DNA of 64,000 nt from UBA6168 sp041392505 (GTDB taxonomy: Bacteria; Bacteroidota; Bacteroidia; Chitinophagales; Saprospiraceae), in the NCBI GenBank assembly GCA_041392505.1, contig JAWKLX010000034.1:37212-101211 (forward strand), given 5' to 3'. Below are positions 26,231 to 34,690 of the stretch, in pieces; position 1 is the stretch's first letter, and each line of letters begins with the position of its first letter. The notes below the pieces were generated by a model. That model did no database searches. It saw nothing but the letters and a program-made list of their open reading frames with translations, and was not told the DNA's origin. The position numbers were made by a program, and so were the translations under genes.

Positions 26231-27304
26231 ATGCATGTGAAAGACTTTGACAAATATTCAGAACTGATCGCCAAATTCTTGGCTGGGGAAAGTTCCTTGG
26301 ACGAGAAAGAGGCACTGTTTAATTGGACTAGTGAAGACGAGTCCAACCGCCAGTTCTATGAAGAAATGGAGCAAGTCTGGAACATGACCGAAGATGCCGA
26401 TGCCACTCCATTCGATACTGATTTGGAATCAGCTTGGGCCAATATCGACAACGGCACCAGCCATTCAACTTCCCAGCAAACCAGCCTCCCTGGCAACCAG
26501 CCCCCCTTCTCGACGGAATTGAACCCAACATCCGCCAAAATCATCCCTTTGTCCAAAAGGATTCAACGGTGGAGCATTGCCGCTGCAATTTTGCTGCTGG
26601 CCGCCTTTGGTCTCTGGTGGACATCACAAACCCCATCAACACCGTTGATGGTTGAAATACAGACTTCGCAGGATGAGAAAAAAGAAATCACCCTGCCCGA
26701 TGGTAGTACTGTCCTGTTGAATGAAAACTCCAAATTGGTTTATCCCAAAGATTTCGCTGTGCGGAACATTGATCTGGAAGGGGAAGCATTTTTCAATGTG
26801 GAACCCATGAAGGAAAGCCCATTTACCATTTCCAGCGGCGAGGCAACTACGCGGGTATTAGGGACTTCATTCAATGTACGGGCCTACCCGACTGAAGAAA
26901 ATGTTGAAGTAACCGTTGAGACTGGAACGGTAGCATTGGCTGTAACAAATAAGGCCACTGCACTCGTCGAACTACCAGCTGGCACCTCAGGGATCGTTTA
27001 CAAAAAAGAAGAACGAGTGGAACGGGTGGAGGAAAAACTCAATAACGCCTTGGCTTGGAAAACTTTGAAACTGGATTTCGACGAAGCCCCTATGAAAGAT
27101 GTGATTACCACTTTGGAGCGCTATTTCGGAACGGAAATAAAAGTGACTAATGAAATGATCTATGAATGCCCATACACTTCTACTTTCGACCAACCTGACT
27201 TAGCAAGCATTTTAGAGATCATAGGTGCATCGGTCGGATTTGAGGCGGCAAAAGAAGGCGATGGGTATCTGCTAAAAGGAAATGGCTGCCAGCCAAATAA
27301 TTGA
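26231..27304 (+). CDS. FecR family anti-sigma / membrane signal protein
   Basis: This 357-residue protein has an N-terminal cytoplasmic helical part (SLDEKEALFNWTSEDESNRQF), one membrane segment (WSIAAAILLLAAFGLWW) near residue 125, and a periplasmic FecR domain (LPDGSTVLLNENSKLVYPKDF ... VLGTSFNVRAYP). A C-terminal DUF4974-like portion (MKDVITTLERYFGTEIKV) follows. Such proteins hold an ECF sigma factor and release it when an outer-membrane receptor signals. The cognate sigma is probably the one at 18114. The STN-domain, barrel and TonB-receptor genes downstream fit as the signalling partners. Confidence 0.92.
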   Translation: MHVKDFDKYSELIAKFLAGESSLDEKEALFNWTSEDESNRQFYEEMEQVWNMTEDADATPFDTDLESAWANIDNGTSHSTSQQTSLPGNQPPFSTELNPTSAKIIPLSKRIQRWSIAAAILLLAAFGLWWTSQTPSTPLMVEIQTSQDEKKEITLPDGSTVLLNENSKLVYPKDFAVRNIDLEGEAFFNVEPMKESPFTISSGEATTRVLGTSFNVRAYPTEENVEVTVETGTVALAVTNKATALVELPAGTSGIVYKKEERVERVEEKLNNALAWKTLKLDFDEAPMKDVITTLERYFGTEIKVTNEMIYECPYTSTFDQPDLASILEIIGASVGFEAAKEGDGYLLKGNGCQPNN

Positions 27305-27431
27305 TTTGAGGTTTTAAACAACAAATTTTACCATCCCACTGACCCGTTATTTTTGCCTATTCACAGCGGTCCTTGCCTCTTTTATCCAATTAAATATTCC
27401 AATCGCAAGGCAACACAAACTACAAAATATT

Positions 27432-27726
27432 TAGATGGCTGGATGGTCAGATAGTTGGATAGTTAATTAATTCATATAGCGATGAATGATTCTTCAATAA
27501 TTCCGGGCCGAATGGTGTTCAGATCACCTTGCATAATTCTGCTCGGCCCAGCGGGATTTTAAGGGGAAACGGAGCTTCGCTCCGTTTCCCCTTAAAATCC
27601 CGAGAGGGGCACTTGGGTGGTTGCAATGAAAGTGTACATGCGCTGCCCCGCATTTTTGGATATATTATTATTCGCTACTTGGGTTAATTAACCTTCCAAC
27701 CATCTATCCCTCCAACCAACCAGACT
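27432..27726. repeat. Heptamer-word inverted repeat split by copy D
   Basis: Left arm 27432-27463 (GATGGCT, GGATGGT, AGATAGT words) and right arm 27692-27726 (complementary CAACCAT/CTATCCC words) are separated by copy D of the dispersed element, as if the element had entered the loop of an older hairpin. The whole 27305-27735 gap between FecR and the STN gene holds no gene. Confidence 0.65.
27461..27692 (-). repeat. Dispersed structured element, copy D, with a 49-nt perfect hairpin
   Basis: Reverse-orientation copy: GGGCCGAA at 27505-27512, CTGCTCGGCCC at 27539-27549 and CTGCCCCGCAT at 27643-27653. Between them lies a perfect hairpin at 27553-27601 with 23-nt arms and a TTC loop, starting GGGATTTTAAGGGG. 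TTAATTAA is present at both ends (27463 and 27684). Confidence 0.85.
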
Positions 27727-27735
27727 ATCGTTTAC

Positions 27736-29397
27736 ATGAAGCCACTTAGTGCGGTAATACTATTGTTACTATTTGTCACCAACGGAATTGTTGCCCAATA
27801 CGATATGCTTTCCGTGGAAGTCTCTTTTGCCTATGACAAGGTCAAGGTGAAAGACGCACTCGATGATATTTCAAAAAAGTATCAGGTTAAATTCTCTTAT
27901 AGCAGCAGCGTTGTCAATGTGCGCCAACGCGTAAGTGCCCATGTCGACCACGTACCCCTTTCCACCGGGCTGGATGAATTATTTGCCACCACACCGATAG
28001 TCTATTCCCGTATCGGTCAGCATATTGTTTTACGCAACAACCCCGATAAATTGTTGAGTCAAACGAAGGAGCCAAAGAAAAAAACAGAACCACCCGTCCT
28101 CGAAGCATCGGTCGAAGAAGAGCCGCCCGCCGTTTTGGTAAAAGTGGAAGAACCGATAAAAGAAGAGCCCCTCCCCGACTCTATCATTTCCCTGCAAATG
28201 CCCGAAACCAGGCCAATCAACCAAGAGGGCAAAATGTACCCGTTCGACCAGACCTTGTTGAATTTGGAAAAATGGAGGACCCAAGCCGAATATGCCTTCC
28301 GCCCTTCCGACGACAAACGCTTGGCACAGGTCTCCGTTTTGCCAAACATCGGTACGAATACCAGCAATGCAGCCGACATCACGAACAACGTTTCCGTGAA
28401 CTTATTATGGGGTGAAAGTGGCGGCGTGGATGGCATGGAAGTCGGCACCATCCAAAACAAGGTGCGCCGGGACATGAACGGCTTTCAGTTTGCTGGCGTC
28501 GGCAACCAGGTTGGCCGGAATGTAACGGGCACACAAGTAGGTGGCATTTACAATAAAAATTCAGGCATGACTAGAGGGCTGCAAGCGGCGGGCGTCATCA
28601 ATCTCACCAATGGAGTACAAGCCGCCCAAGCTGCTGGTCTGGTCAATTGGGCAAAAGGCGACATGGCGGGCTTGCAAGCCTCGGGCCTCATGAACCGAGC
28701 CTATGGCGATGCCCAAGGCATTCAAGCGGCAGGCGTGATGAACGTCAGCGGTGGGACTACCAAAGTGCAGATCAGCGGCCTTTACAATAAAGCAGGCGAC
28801 GTGCAAATTTTCCAAACGGCCTTGATGAACGTCTCAACCGGACAAATGAAAGGCCTGCAAGTGGGGCTCATCAACATCTCTGATACCGTCAGTGGCGTCC
28901 CCATTGCCCTCATCAATATTGTAAAAAGGGGTTACAACCATGTCGAAATTTACGGTAGTGAAATTTTACACGGAAATTTTCAATTCAAACTAGGGGCAAA
29001 TCATTTTTATAACATCTTTCATATAGGAGCACAGGTTCCGCCCGGCGACGGGAGTTATATTTGGGGACTTGGTTACGGCATCGGGACGATGACAATCCTT
29101 TCTCCTAAAAACCATTTGAATTGGGAATTGATGGCCATGCACATCAGCGAAAATGAGGGTTGGACGAATACCCTCAACAGCATCGGCCAATTCCGGTTTT
29201 TATGGAACCACCAACTTGGAAGAAGCATCGGTTTTTTCCTCGGCCCAACTGCCAACGTGATGGTCTCGCAGCTAAAAGACCCGGAAACGGGGGAGATCAA
29301 TCCGTCGGTAGTCCCTTATTCTTTGATAAATGAAGACCTCGACGAAAACACCAATCTCAGAGCTTGGGTGGGTGTGAACGCCGGGTTTAGGTTTTAA
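27736..29397 (+). CDS. STN-domain surface protein with G-x-N/Q tandem repeats
   Basis: This 553-residue protein has a signal peptide (VILLLLFVTNGIVAQ) and an STN (secretin/TonB N-terminal short) domain at about residues 25-95 (VKDALDDISKKYQVKFSY). A Glu/Pro/Lys-rich linker follows. Residues about 253-395 form a beta-solenoid-like series of short repeats of the form GxQxxGxxN, for example GLQAAGVINLTNGVQ and GIQAAGVMNVSGG. The C-terminal part resembles outer-membrane strands. In signalling systems the STN domain touches the FecR protein; here it follows the FecR gene without a TonB channel of its own. The combination is unusual and the role is inferred. Confidence 0.8.
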   Translation: MKPLSAVILLLLFVTNGIVAQYDMLSVEVSFAYDKVKVKDALDDISKKYQVKFSYSSSVVNVRQRVSAHVDHVPLSTGLDELFATTPIVYSRIGQHIVLRNNPDKLLSQTKEPKKKTEPPVLEASVEEEPPAVLVKVEEPIKEEPLPDSIISLQMPETRPINQEGKMYPFDQTLLNLEKWRTQAEYAFRPSDDKRLAQVSVLPNIGTNTSNAADITNNVSVNLLWGESGGVDGMEVGTIQNKVRRDMNGFQFAGVGNQVGRNVTGTQVGGIYNKNSGMTRGLQAAGVINLTNGVQAAQAAGLVNWAKGDMAGLQASGLMNRAYGDAQGIQAAGVMNVSGGTTKVQISGLYNKAGDVQIFQTALMNVSTGQMKGLQVGLINISDTVSGVPIALINIVKRGYNHVEIYGSEILHGNFQFKLGANHFYNIFHIGAQVPPGDGSYIWGLGYGIGTMTILSPKNHLNWELMAMHISENEGWTNTLNSIGQFRFLWNHQLGRSIGFFLGPTANVMVSQLKDPETGEINPSVVPYSLINEDLDENTNLRAWVGVNAGFRF

Positions 29398-29406
29398 GAA
29401 AAACTC

Positions 29407-29480
29407 CACTGTTTCATTGTTTCATGGATTCATTGCTGAGCGTTCATTAACAATGAATCCATGAAACAATGTAACAGTGA
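29407..29480. repeat. Heptamer-word inverted repeat (TTTCATTG type)
   Basis: The left arm 29407-29435 is complementary to 29450-29486 except for an extra word in the right arm. It occupies the gap between the STN gene and the next gene, possibly insulating their translation. Confidence 0.75.
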
Positions 29481-29500
29481 AACAGTGAATCAATAAAACA

Positions 29501-30118
29501 ATGAAAAAAATATTCCTTATCACAGCAACGATCTTTTTTGCCACGGCCATTTTTGCACAGGACGACCAGACTTTGTTCAGCGACGTAGATCGTATTGGTG
29601 CGTTTGGCGGGCCTATCTTTGATTATACCGATCTGAATGGCGACGTGGAAACAACAGGTGGAGGTGGCGGCGCTCTTGTTCTCGACGATTTTTTCCTTGG
29701 CGGCTACGGCATTGGCACTTATGAGTTGAGCAAGGGCCTGACCGATGACATGCAGGTAAATTTCCGGGAGGAAGTAAAATTCAAACATGGTGGATTTTGG
29801 ATCGGCTACGTACCTGTACAACACAAAGTTGTTCACCCTTATACTTCTTTGAGGATTGGTTGGGGGAAAGCACGCTATACCAAATTCGACATCGCCCGGG
29901 ACGAAGACGTGGACTCCTTTAAGGACAACATTTTCGTCCTGACGCCAGAAGCTGGTTTTGAAATAAACGTATTCTCGTTTTTCCGGATCGGGGCCACCGC
30001 CCACTACCGCTTAGTGAATGGAGTTGATAAAATTGACAATTTTTCGGATGGCGACCTATCTGGTTTTGGCGGGACTTTGACCCTGCGGTTTGGTGGATTT
30101 GGAAGTGAGTGGGATTGA
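29501..30118 (+). CDS. Small outer-membrane beta-barrel protein, paralogue of 30286-30897
   Basis: This 205-residue protein has a signal peptide (IFLITATIFFATAIFAQ) and alternating strands such as GAFGGPIFDYTDL, GGYGIGTYELS, KHGGFWIGYVP and INVFSFFRIGATAHYRLVNGV, ending with RFGG. The strand pattern is that of small OmpW/OmpA-like barrels. It matches the next gene along its length (GGFWLGY, EAGLELNVFSWFRVGATVGYRFMNG). It lies in the surface-signalling block between the STN gene and the TonB receptor and may be a regulated product. Confidence 0.78.
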   Translation: MKKIFLITATIFFATAIFAQDDQTLFSDVDRIGAFGGPIFDYTDLNGDVETTGGGGGALVLDDFFLGGYGIGTYELSKGLTDDMQVNFREEVKFKHGGFWIGYVPVQHKVVHPYTSLRIGWGKARYTKFDIARDEDVDSFKDNIFVLTPEAGFEINVFSFFRIGATAHYRLVNGVDKIDNFSDGDLSGFGGTLTLRFGGFGSEWD

Positions 30119-30285
30119 GTTTAGACACTGGGTCCAAGTGTTTTTCCCAAGAAACAACAATGGTATAACACCTTAATTTCATCAATAAAATAAAGCCTTT
30201 ACAGGCATGTCAGCGATGCTGGCACCTTCAAGTTGCAACACTTGAAAAGGCCACTTTTTTATAAAAAATCAAAAATCCAATAGAC

Positions 30286-30897
30286 ATGAAAAGATCAATT
30301 TTTATAGCCCTATTTGCGCTGCTTTGCGCCCCGACTTTTGCCCAAAACTGGCGTGGAAACGACCGTGACCAAACACTCGCCAGTTCGTCTGGCAGACATG
30401 GATTCTTCATTGCACCCATCGTTGAATACAGCGATTTAAAAGACAAATGGAGCACCTCTGTTGGGGGCGGGCTGGCTTTCGTCGCAGGTGATTTCTTCAT
30501 CGGCGGCTACGGCCTCGGCATGGTCGAAGAAAACTGGCTCGACAATGATTTTGAAAAACTGGACATGGGACAAGGCGGTTTCTGGTTGGGATATACCACC
30601 CCGCAAAACAAGGCTGTTCATTTATTCAGTAGTGTAAAAGCTGGCTGGGGCGCCGTCAATATTGAACTCGAAGATGAATTCGATTACGAAGACGCCTTTT
30701 TTGCGGTGACGCCTGAAGCAGGTTTGGAGCTCAACGTATTCAGTTGGTTTCGGGTTGGCGCAACAGTCGGTTACCGATTCATGAACGGCCTCGACGAATC
30801 CCCTAATTTCGACAAAGACAAACTGCAAGGCATGACTGGGGCACTGACTTTCCGTATCGGAGGCTTTGGTAGAGACCGCCACCGGGACGACTGGTAA
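30286..30897 (+). CDS. Small outer-membrane beta-barrel protein, paralogue of 29501-30118
   Basis: This 203-residue protein has a signal peptide (IFIALFALLCAPTFAQ) and the same strand order as the preceding paralogue, with GFFIAPIVEYSDL, GGFWLGYTTPQNKAVHLFSS and FSWFRVGATVGYRFMNG. The tail is short and charged (GFGRDRHRDDW). The two probably arose by tandem duplication in an operon with the STN protein, TonB receptor and DUF2807 lipoprotein. A binding role at the cell surface is likely but unproven. Confidence 0.78.
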   Translation: MKRSIFIALFALLCAPTFAQNWRGNDRDQTLASSSGRHGFFIAPIVEYSDLKDKWSTSVGGGLAFVAGDFFIGGYGLGMVEENWLDNDFEKLDMGQGGFWLGYTTPQNKAVHLFSSVKAGWGAVNIELEDEFDYEDAFFAVTPEAGLELNVFSWFRVGATVGYRFMNGLDESPNFDKDKLQGMTGALTFRIGGFGRDRHRDDW

Positions 30898-31045
30898 TGG
30901 ATTCATGAGCGATCGGCGACGAGTCAAAAATTGATTGCTACCAACGATCCTATCACTTTATTTTTTTAAACCAACTTTTTAAATCTGGTAAGGGAAAAGC
31001 CTGATTAAGGCCTGACTTTTCTATGCCCGTTCCCAACAATTCCTA

Positions 31046-33442
31046 ATGAAAAATCTCATTGAAATACTGATATTACTTGGCTTTTTGCTGCTTTGCGTAG
31101 CTGCTAAGTCGCAAGACCTAACACAGACTATTCGGGGTGCAGTGGTAGACAAGGAAAACCTGATGCCGCTCATTGGTGCCGAGGTAGCCATCCTGTCGAC
31201 CAACCCTATCTCTGGTACCACTTCTGATTTAGATGGCCAATTTAAAATAGAAAATGTCCCCGTCGGGCGGCACAACATCCAAGTGAACTACCTCGGCTAC
31301 GAACCCGTAACGATCCCGAATTTATTGGTCACTTCAGGCAAAGAGGTTGTCTTGAATCTGGAGTTGATCGAAAGTGCGGTGCAATTGGAAGTGGCTACGG
31401 TTGTTGCCACTCACGACAAAACGGGTACACTAAACGAGATGGCCACCTTGAGCGCCCGTTCATTTTCCGTTGAAGAAACGAGCCGCTATGCGGGCAGTTT
31501 TTATGACCCAGCGAGAATGGCCAACAACTTTGCTGGCGTCGTGGTTGGTTCATCCGATGACCTATCCAACGAAATAGTGATCCGGGGAAATTCACCCCGA
31601 GGGGTCATGTGGCGCTTGGAAGGCATCGAAATTCCCAACCCCAACCACTTCGGATCGACGGGTGGCTCTGGCGGGGGCATCAGCATGTTGAGCAGCAGTA
31701 CTTTGTCCAATTCGGATTTTTACACTGGTGCTTTTCCAGCTGAATTTGGCAATGCCCTGTCCGGCGTTTTTGATCTGAACATGCGGAATGGGAACAATGA
31801 GAAAAGGGAATATGCCATTATGCTGGGCGCACTGGGCTTGGAAGCGGCTGCCGAAGGCCCATTTACCGCAGGTGGAAAAGGGTCGTACCTCGTGAATTTT
31901 CGCTACTCCACTTTAGCCTTGTTGGATGCAGCAGGACTGAGTCCTGCCGGGGATGCTTTGCCAAAATACTCTGATGTTTCTTTTAAACTAAACATGCCAA
32001 CAGAACGGGCTGGCACGTTTGCACTTTTTGGATTGGGTGGGCAAAATAACGTCCACCACATGCCGGAGGCAGACAGTGCAAAATGGGAAGGTGAATTTGG
32101 CGAATGGGGTTTTGATGAAACACAGACGGTTGGAACAATCGGCCTTTCTCACCGCATTTTGCTATCTGATAATGCCTATTTAAAAACGGTCGCAGTGGCT
32201 TCCCATGACCGCCTGTTGGAAGAGGACTATTGGCTGGATGAAGAAAACAATTACGCCAAACGATCCGATGTAACCAACGACGTTGCCAGTAATTCTTACC
32301 GATTTAGCTCGACTTACAACCAGAAATTCAACGCTCGGAACACTTTGCGTACCGGCCTCATTTTCAGCTATTTGACTTTTGATTTCAAATACGACGATGA
32401 CGATAATTTTGATGAAGAAAAAGGAGAGAACCAAATCCGACTATTCGACAATCACGGCGAAACGGCCACCCTCCAAGCCTTCTCGCAATGGAAGCACCGC
32501 CTCGACGACCGCTGGACGTTCAACGCTGGCCTACACTATTCCCAGTTGTTTTTGAACAACAAATTCAGCATCGAGCCAAGGGCTGCCGTTGAGTGGAAAA
32601 TAGACAACAAACAATCGCTGAGTGGGGCGGTCGGCCTGCACAGCAAAATGGAACATTTGGCAGCCTACTTATTTGAGGGAACGCTACCTGATGGAACTTA
32701 TCGTCCTCAAAACAAAGACCTCGAACTGACCAAATCCATGCATGCTGTGTTGGGTTACGACCGCCGCCTCGGAGAAAACGTGCGCCTGAAAATTGAAGCC
32801 TATTACCAGTATTTATTTGACGTCCCCGTGGAGACAACACCTAACAGCACCAACTCTATCCTCAATGCCTTCGACATCTGGGACATCATCGGGGCAGAAA
32901 ATGCCGACAACAGCGGCACGGGCCGCAACTATGGCGTAGACCTGACCTTGGAAAAATTCTTTTCCGACAACTATTACTTTCTAATTACCAGTTCGGTGTA
33001 CAAATCGAGTTACACCCCCATTAACGGCATCGAATACCCGACCCGTTTTGATGGCCGTTACTCGCTGAATTTGTTGGGTGGCAAGGAATTCAAAGTGGGT
33101 CGGAATAAAAAGAACATCCTCGGTTTCAATGGCAAATTGATTCTTTCAGGCGGCAATCGTTACTATCCAATTGATTTGGAAAAATCCATCGCCAACGGCG
33201 AACACGAGGTATTTGAAGACCAGCCCTTTGCAGCAAAAGCTGGTGCTTATGGGCGTTTTGACCTGGGCATTAGCTACAAAATCAATAAGGCCAAACTGAC
33301 CCATACGATCATGCTTGATGTGCAAAACGTGACCAACCGGGAAAACCTACACAGCTTGTACTACGACAATGACACCCAGCAAATTGAGCGATATACACAA
33401 ACGGGGTTGTTCCCAATTTTTAATTATAGGGTTGAGTTTTGA
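31046..33442 (+). CDS. TonB-dependent receptor with CarboxypepD_reg-like N-terminal domain
   Basis: This 798-residue outer-membrane receptor starts with a signal peptide (EILILLGFLLLCVAAKSQ), followed by a carboxypeptidase-regulatory-like domain (RGAVVDKENLMPLIGAEVAILST). The plug has DLSNEIVIRGNSPRGVMWRL, and then come barrel strands. The C-terminus ends FNYRVEF, the usual terminal aromatic. No TonB-box or substrate can be read off; such receptors take up siderophores, glycans or other large ligands. It belongs to the FecR/STN block and overlaps the frame start of the next gene region by 4 bases. Start at 31046 chosen from the signal peptide. Confidence 0.92.
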   Translation: MKNLIEILILLGFLLLCVAAKSQDLTQTIRGAVVDKENLMPLIGAEVAILSTNPISGTTSDLDGQFKIENVPVGRHNIQVNYLGYEPVTIPNLLVTSGKEVVLNLELIESAVQLEVATVVATHDKTGTLNEMATLSARSFSVEETSRYAGSFYDPARMANNFAGVVVGSSDDLSNEIVIRGNSPRGVMWRLEGIEIPNPNHFGSTGGSGGGISMLSSSTLSNSDFYTGAFPAEFGNALSGVFDLNMRNGNNEKREYAIMLGALGLEAAAEGPFTAGGKGSYLVNFRYSTLALLDAAGLSPAGDALPKYSDVSFKLNMPTERAGTFALFGLGGQNNVHHMPEADSAKWEGEFGEWGFDETQTVGTIGLSHRILLSDNAYLKTVAVASHDRLLEEDYWLDEENNYAKRSDVTNDVASNSYRFSSTYNQKFNARNTLRTGLIFSYLTFDFKYDDDDNFDEEKGENQIRLFDNHGETATLQAFSQWKHRLDDRWTFNAGLHYSQLFLNNKFSIEPRAAVEWKIDNKQSLSGAVGLHSKMEHLAAYLFEGTLPDGTYRPQNKDLELTKSMHAVLGYDRRLGENVRLKIEAYYQYLFDVPVETTPNSTNSILNAFDIWDIIGAENADNSGTGRNYGVDLTLEKFFSDNYYFLITSSVYKSSYTPINGIEYPTRFDGRYSLNLLGGKEFKVGRNKKNILGFNGKLILSGGNRYYPIDLEKSIANGEHEVFEDQPFAAKAGAYGRFDLGISYKINKAKLTHTIMLDVQNVTNRENLHSLYYDNDTQQIERYTQTGLFPIFNYRVEF

Positions 33443-33540
33443 AATGGTTTGAATGGCTAGATGGTTTGAATGGTTTTGCCCATATTACGAGTACACTGCC
33501 ATTTCAACCATTCCAGCCATTTAAACTATCCAACCATCTA
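33442..33540. repeat. Heptamer-word inverted repeat (ATGGTTTGA type)
   Basis: The left arm 33442-33475 and right arm 33500-33540 are complementary and made from ATGGTTT, GAATGGC and AGATGGT words. It separates the TonB receptor stop from the start of the DUF2807 gene. An ORF reading through it (from 33439) is an artefact of the low-complexity sequence. Confidence 0.75.
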
Positions 33541-33552
33541 ATATCTAAAGAC

Positions 33553-34281
33553 ATGAAAAAACAAAATTTCTTTTTCCTTCCATTGTTATTTGCCTTGTTG
33601 ACCATCACCTCCTGCGTGGACGACGACGGCTTTTTCCAAGACTGCGAAAGGGGTAAGGGGGCCATCGTCGAAGAAGTGTTGAACCTATCAGACTTTACTG
33701 GCATCGACCTGAAAATTGCCGCTAATGTTTACATCACCCAAGATGATTTTTTTGAGGTGGTGGCCAAAGGCGAGCAAAATGTAATTGACGAATTAGAACT
33801 GGACGTCCGCAACGACACTTGGGACATTGAATTCGATGACTGCATGAAGGATTACGAACTCGACCTCTACATTACCCTGCCCAAAGTGGAGTACTTGGCG
33901 ATTTCTGGTTCTGGGGAAATACGCGGCGAAACGTTTTTTGACCCGCAGGACATTACGCTCCGCATCAGTGGTTCTGGGGGGATGTGCCTTGGCCTCTATA
34001 CCGAAACTATTGATGCCAAGATCACTGGTTCAGGTGATATGGAATTGGAAGGTACTACAGAGCAATTTGACCTGAAAATGACAGGAAGTGGCGATGTAAG
34101 TGCATTCAAATTGATTGCTGAAAGGGCCGATATAGAAATTACGGGCTCAGGAGATGCTTCGGTAAATGTTCTTGAATTTTTAAAAGTAAAAATTAGTGGC
34201 AGCGGCGATGTGTCCTACAAAGGCTTCCCAGGATTGGATGTTGACATCACCGGCTCGGGGCATGTCAGGGATGCTAATTAA
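33553..34281 (+). CDS. DUF2807 (head GIN domain) lipoprotein
   Basis: This 242-residue protein has a lipoprotein-type signal (LFALLTITSC) with the lipid-bearing Cys near residue 17. A beta-helix-like domain follows with repeated GSGxxx turns (ISGSGEIRGE, ISGSGGMC, ITGSGDMELEG, MTGSGDVSA, ITGSGDASV, ISGSGDVSY, ITGSGHVRD), the pattern of the DUF2807 / putative auto-transporter adhesin head GIN domain. Its function is unknown. The start at 33553 is chosen because the upstream in-frame sequence is an intergenic repeat. It is the last gene of the TonB-receptor block; a dispersed element has inserted at its stop codon. Confidence 0.9.
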   Translation: MKKQNFFFLPLLFALLTITSCVDDDGFFQDCERGKGAIVEEVLNLSDFTGIDLKIAANVYITQDDFFEVVAKGEQNVIDELELDVRNDTWDIEFDDCMKDYELDLYITLPKVEYLAISGSGEIRGETFFDPQDITLRISGSGGMCLGLYTETIDAKITGSGDMELEGTTEQFDLKMTGSGDVSAFKLIAERADIEITGSGDASVNVLEFLKVKISGSGDVSYKGFPGLDVDITGSGHVRDAN

Positions 34282-34286
34282 TGATC

Positions 34287-34541
34287 AAGGAGTAGACATT
34301 GCAACAAATTACGCATGTATTTGCGGGCCGAAACATCATTTTCGCATTTATTTATCTGCCTGCTCGGCCCTCCAGGGTTTTTAAGGGGCGTGGGGGGGGG
34401 GTCGTTCCGATGCATCGGAACGACGACGCCCCTTAAAAACTCTGGAGGAACACCCCGAAGCAAGTTCGGGGCAGGCTGTTGGACTGCCGCAAAAAGCGAT
34501 GGACATGCTGCTCCGCATTTTGTAAATAACTTTTGCAGTTC
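34287..34541 (-). repeat. Dispersed structured element, copy E, flanked by an 11-bp direct repeat
   Basis: Reverse-orientation copy: GGGCCGAA at 34325-34332, CTGCTCGGCCC at 34360-34370 and CTGCTCCGCAT at 34508-34518. The ends are complementary (ATTGCAACAAATTA near 34298 against TAACTTTTGCAGT near 34526). A hairpin with TTTTTAAGGGGCG/CGCCCCTTAAAAA arms carries a G10 tract (34392-34401) and a TTCCGATGCATCGGAA palindrome. AATTAATGATC lies on both sides (34276-34286 and 34542-34552), so it looks like a target-site duplication made by insertion. Confidence 0.85.
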
Positions 34542-34653
34542 AATTAATGATCGGTAAAACATTTCAAAAACAAAATGTTGACGACACATTCATTCTCCAA
34601 CTCGTTAATCAGCTGACCTCAGATCACCAAATTAAAACGATAGTTTAGTTAGC

Positions 34654-34687
34654 AAGGCAGTCCGTCACGTTTCACGGGCTGCCTTTT
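34654..34687 (+). terminator. Intrinsic terminator
   Basis: AAGGCAGTCCGT (34654-34665) pairs with ACGGGCTGCCTT (34674-34685) with one G-U pair and is followed by TTCC and T-rich sequence. It probably ends the transcript from the DUF2807 operon that now contains copy E. Confidence 0.6.
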
Positions 34688-34690
34688 CCA

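Noticed and set aside
5532..33540. Heptamer-word repeats considered as CRISPR arrays
   Set aside because: There are no constant repeats with unique spacers and no cas genes; the structure is an inverted repeat.
34315..34557. Plus-strand ORF across copy E
   Set aside because: It is made of the element's palindromes and is unlikely to be translated.
34547..34648. 33-codon ORF after copy E, before the terminator
   Set aside because: It starts in the direct repeat of the element and has no supporting feature, though a small peptide cannot be fully excluded.
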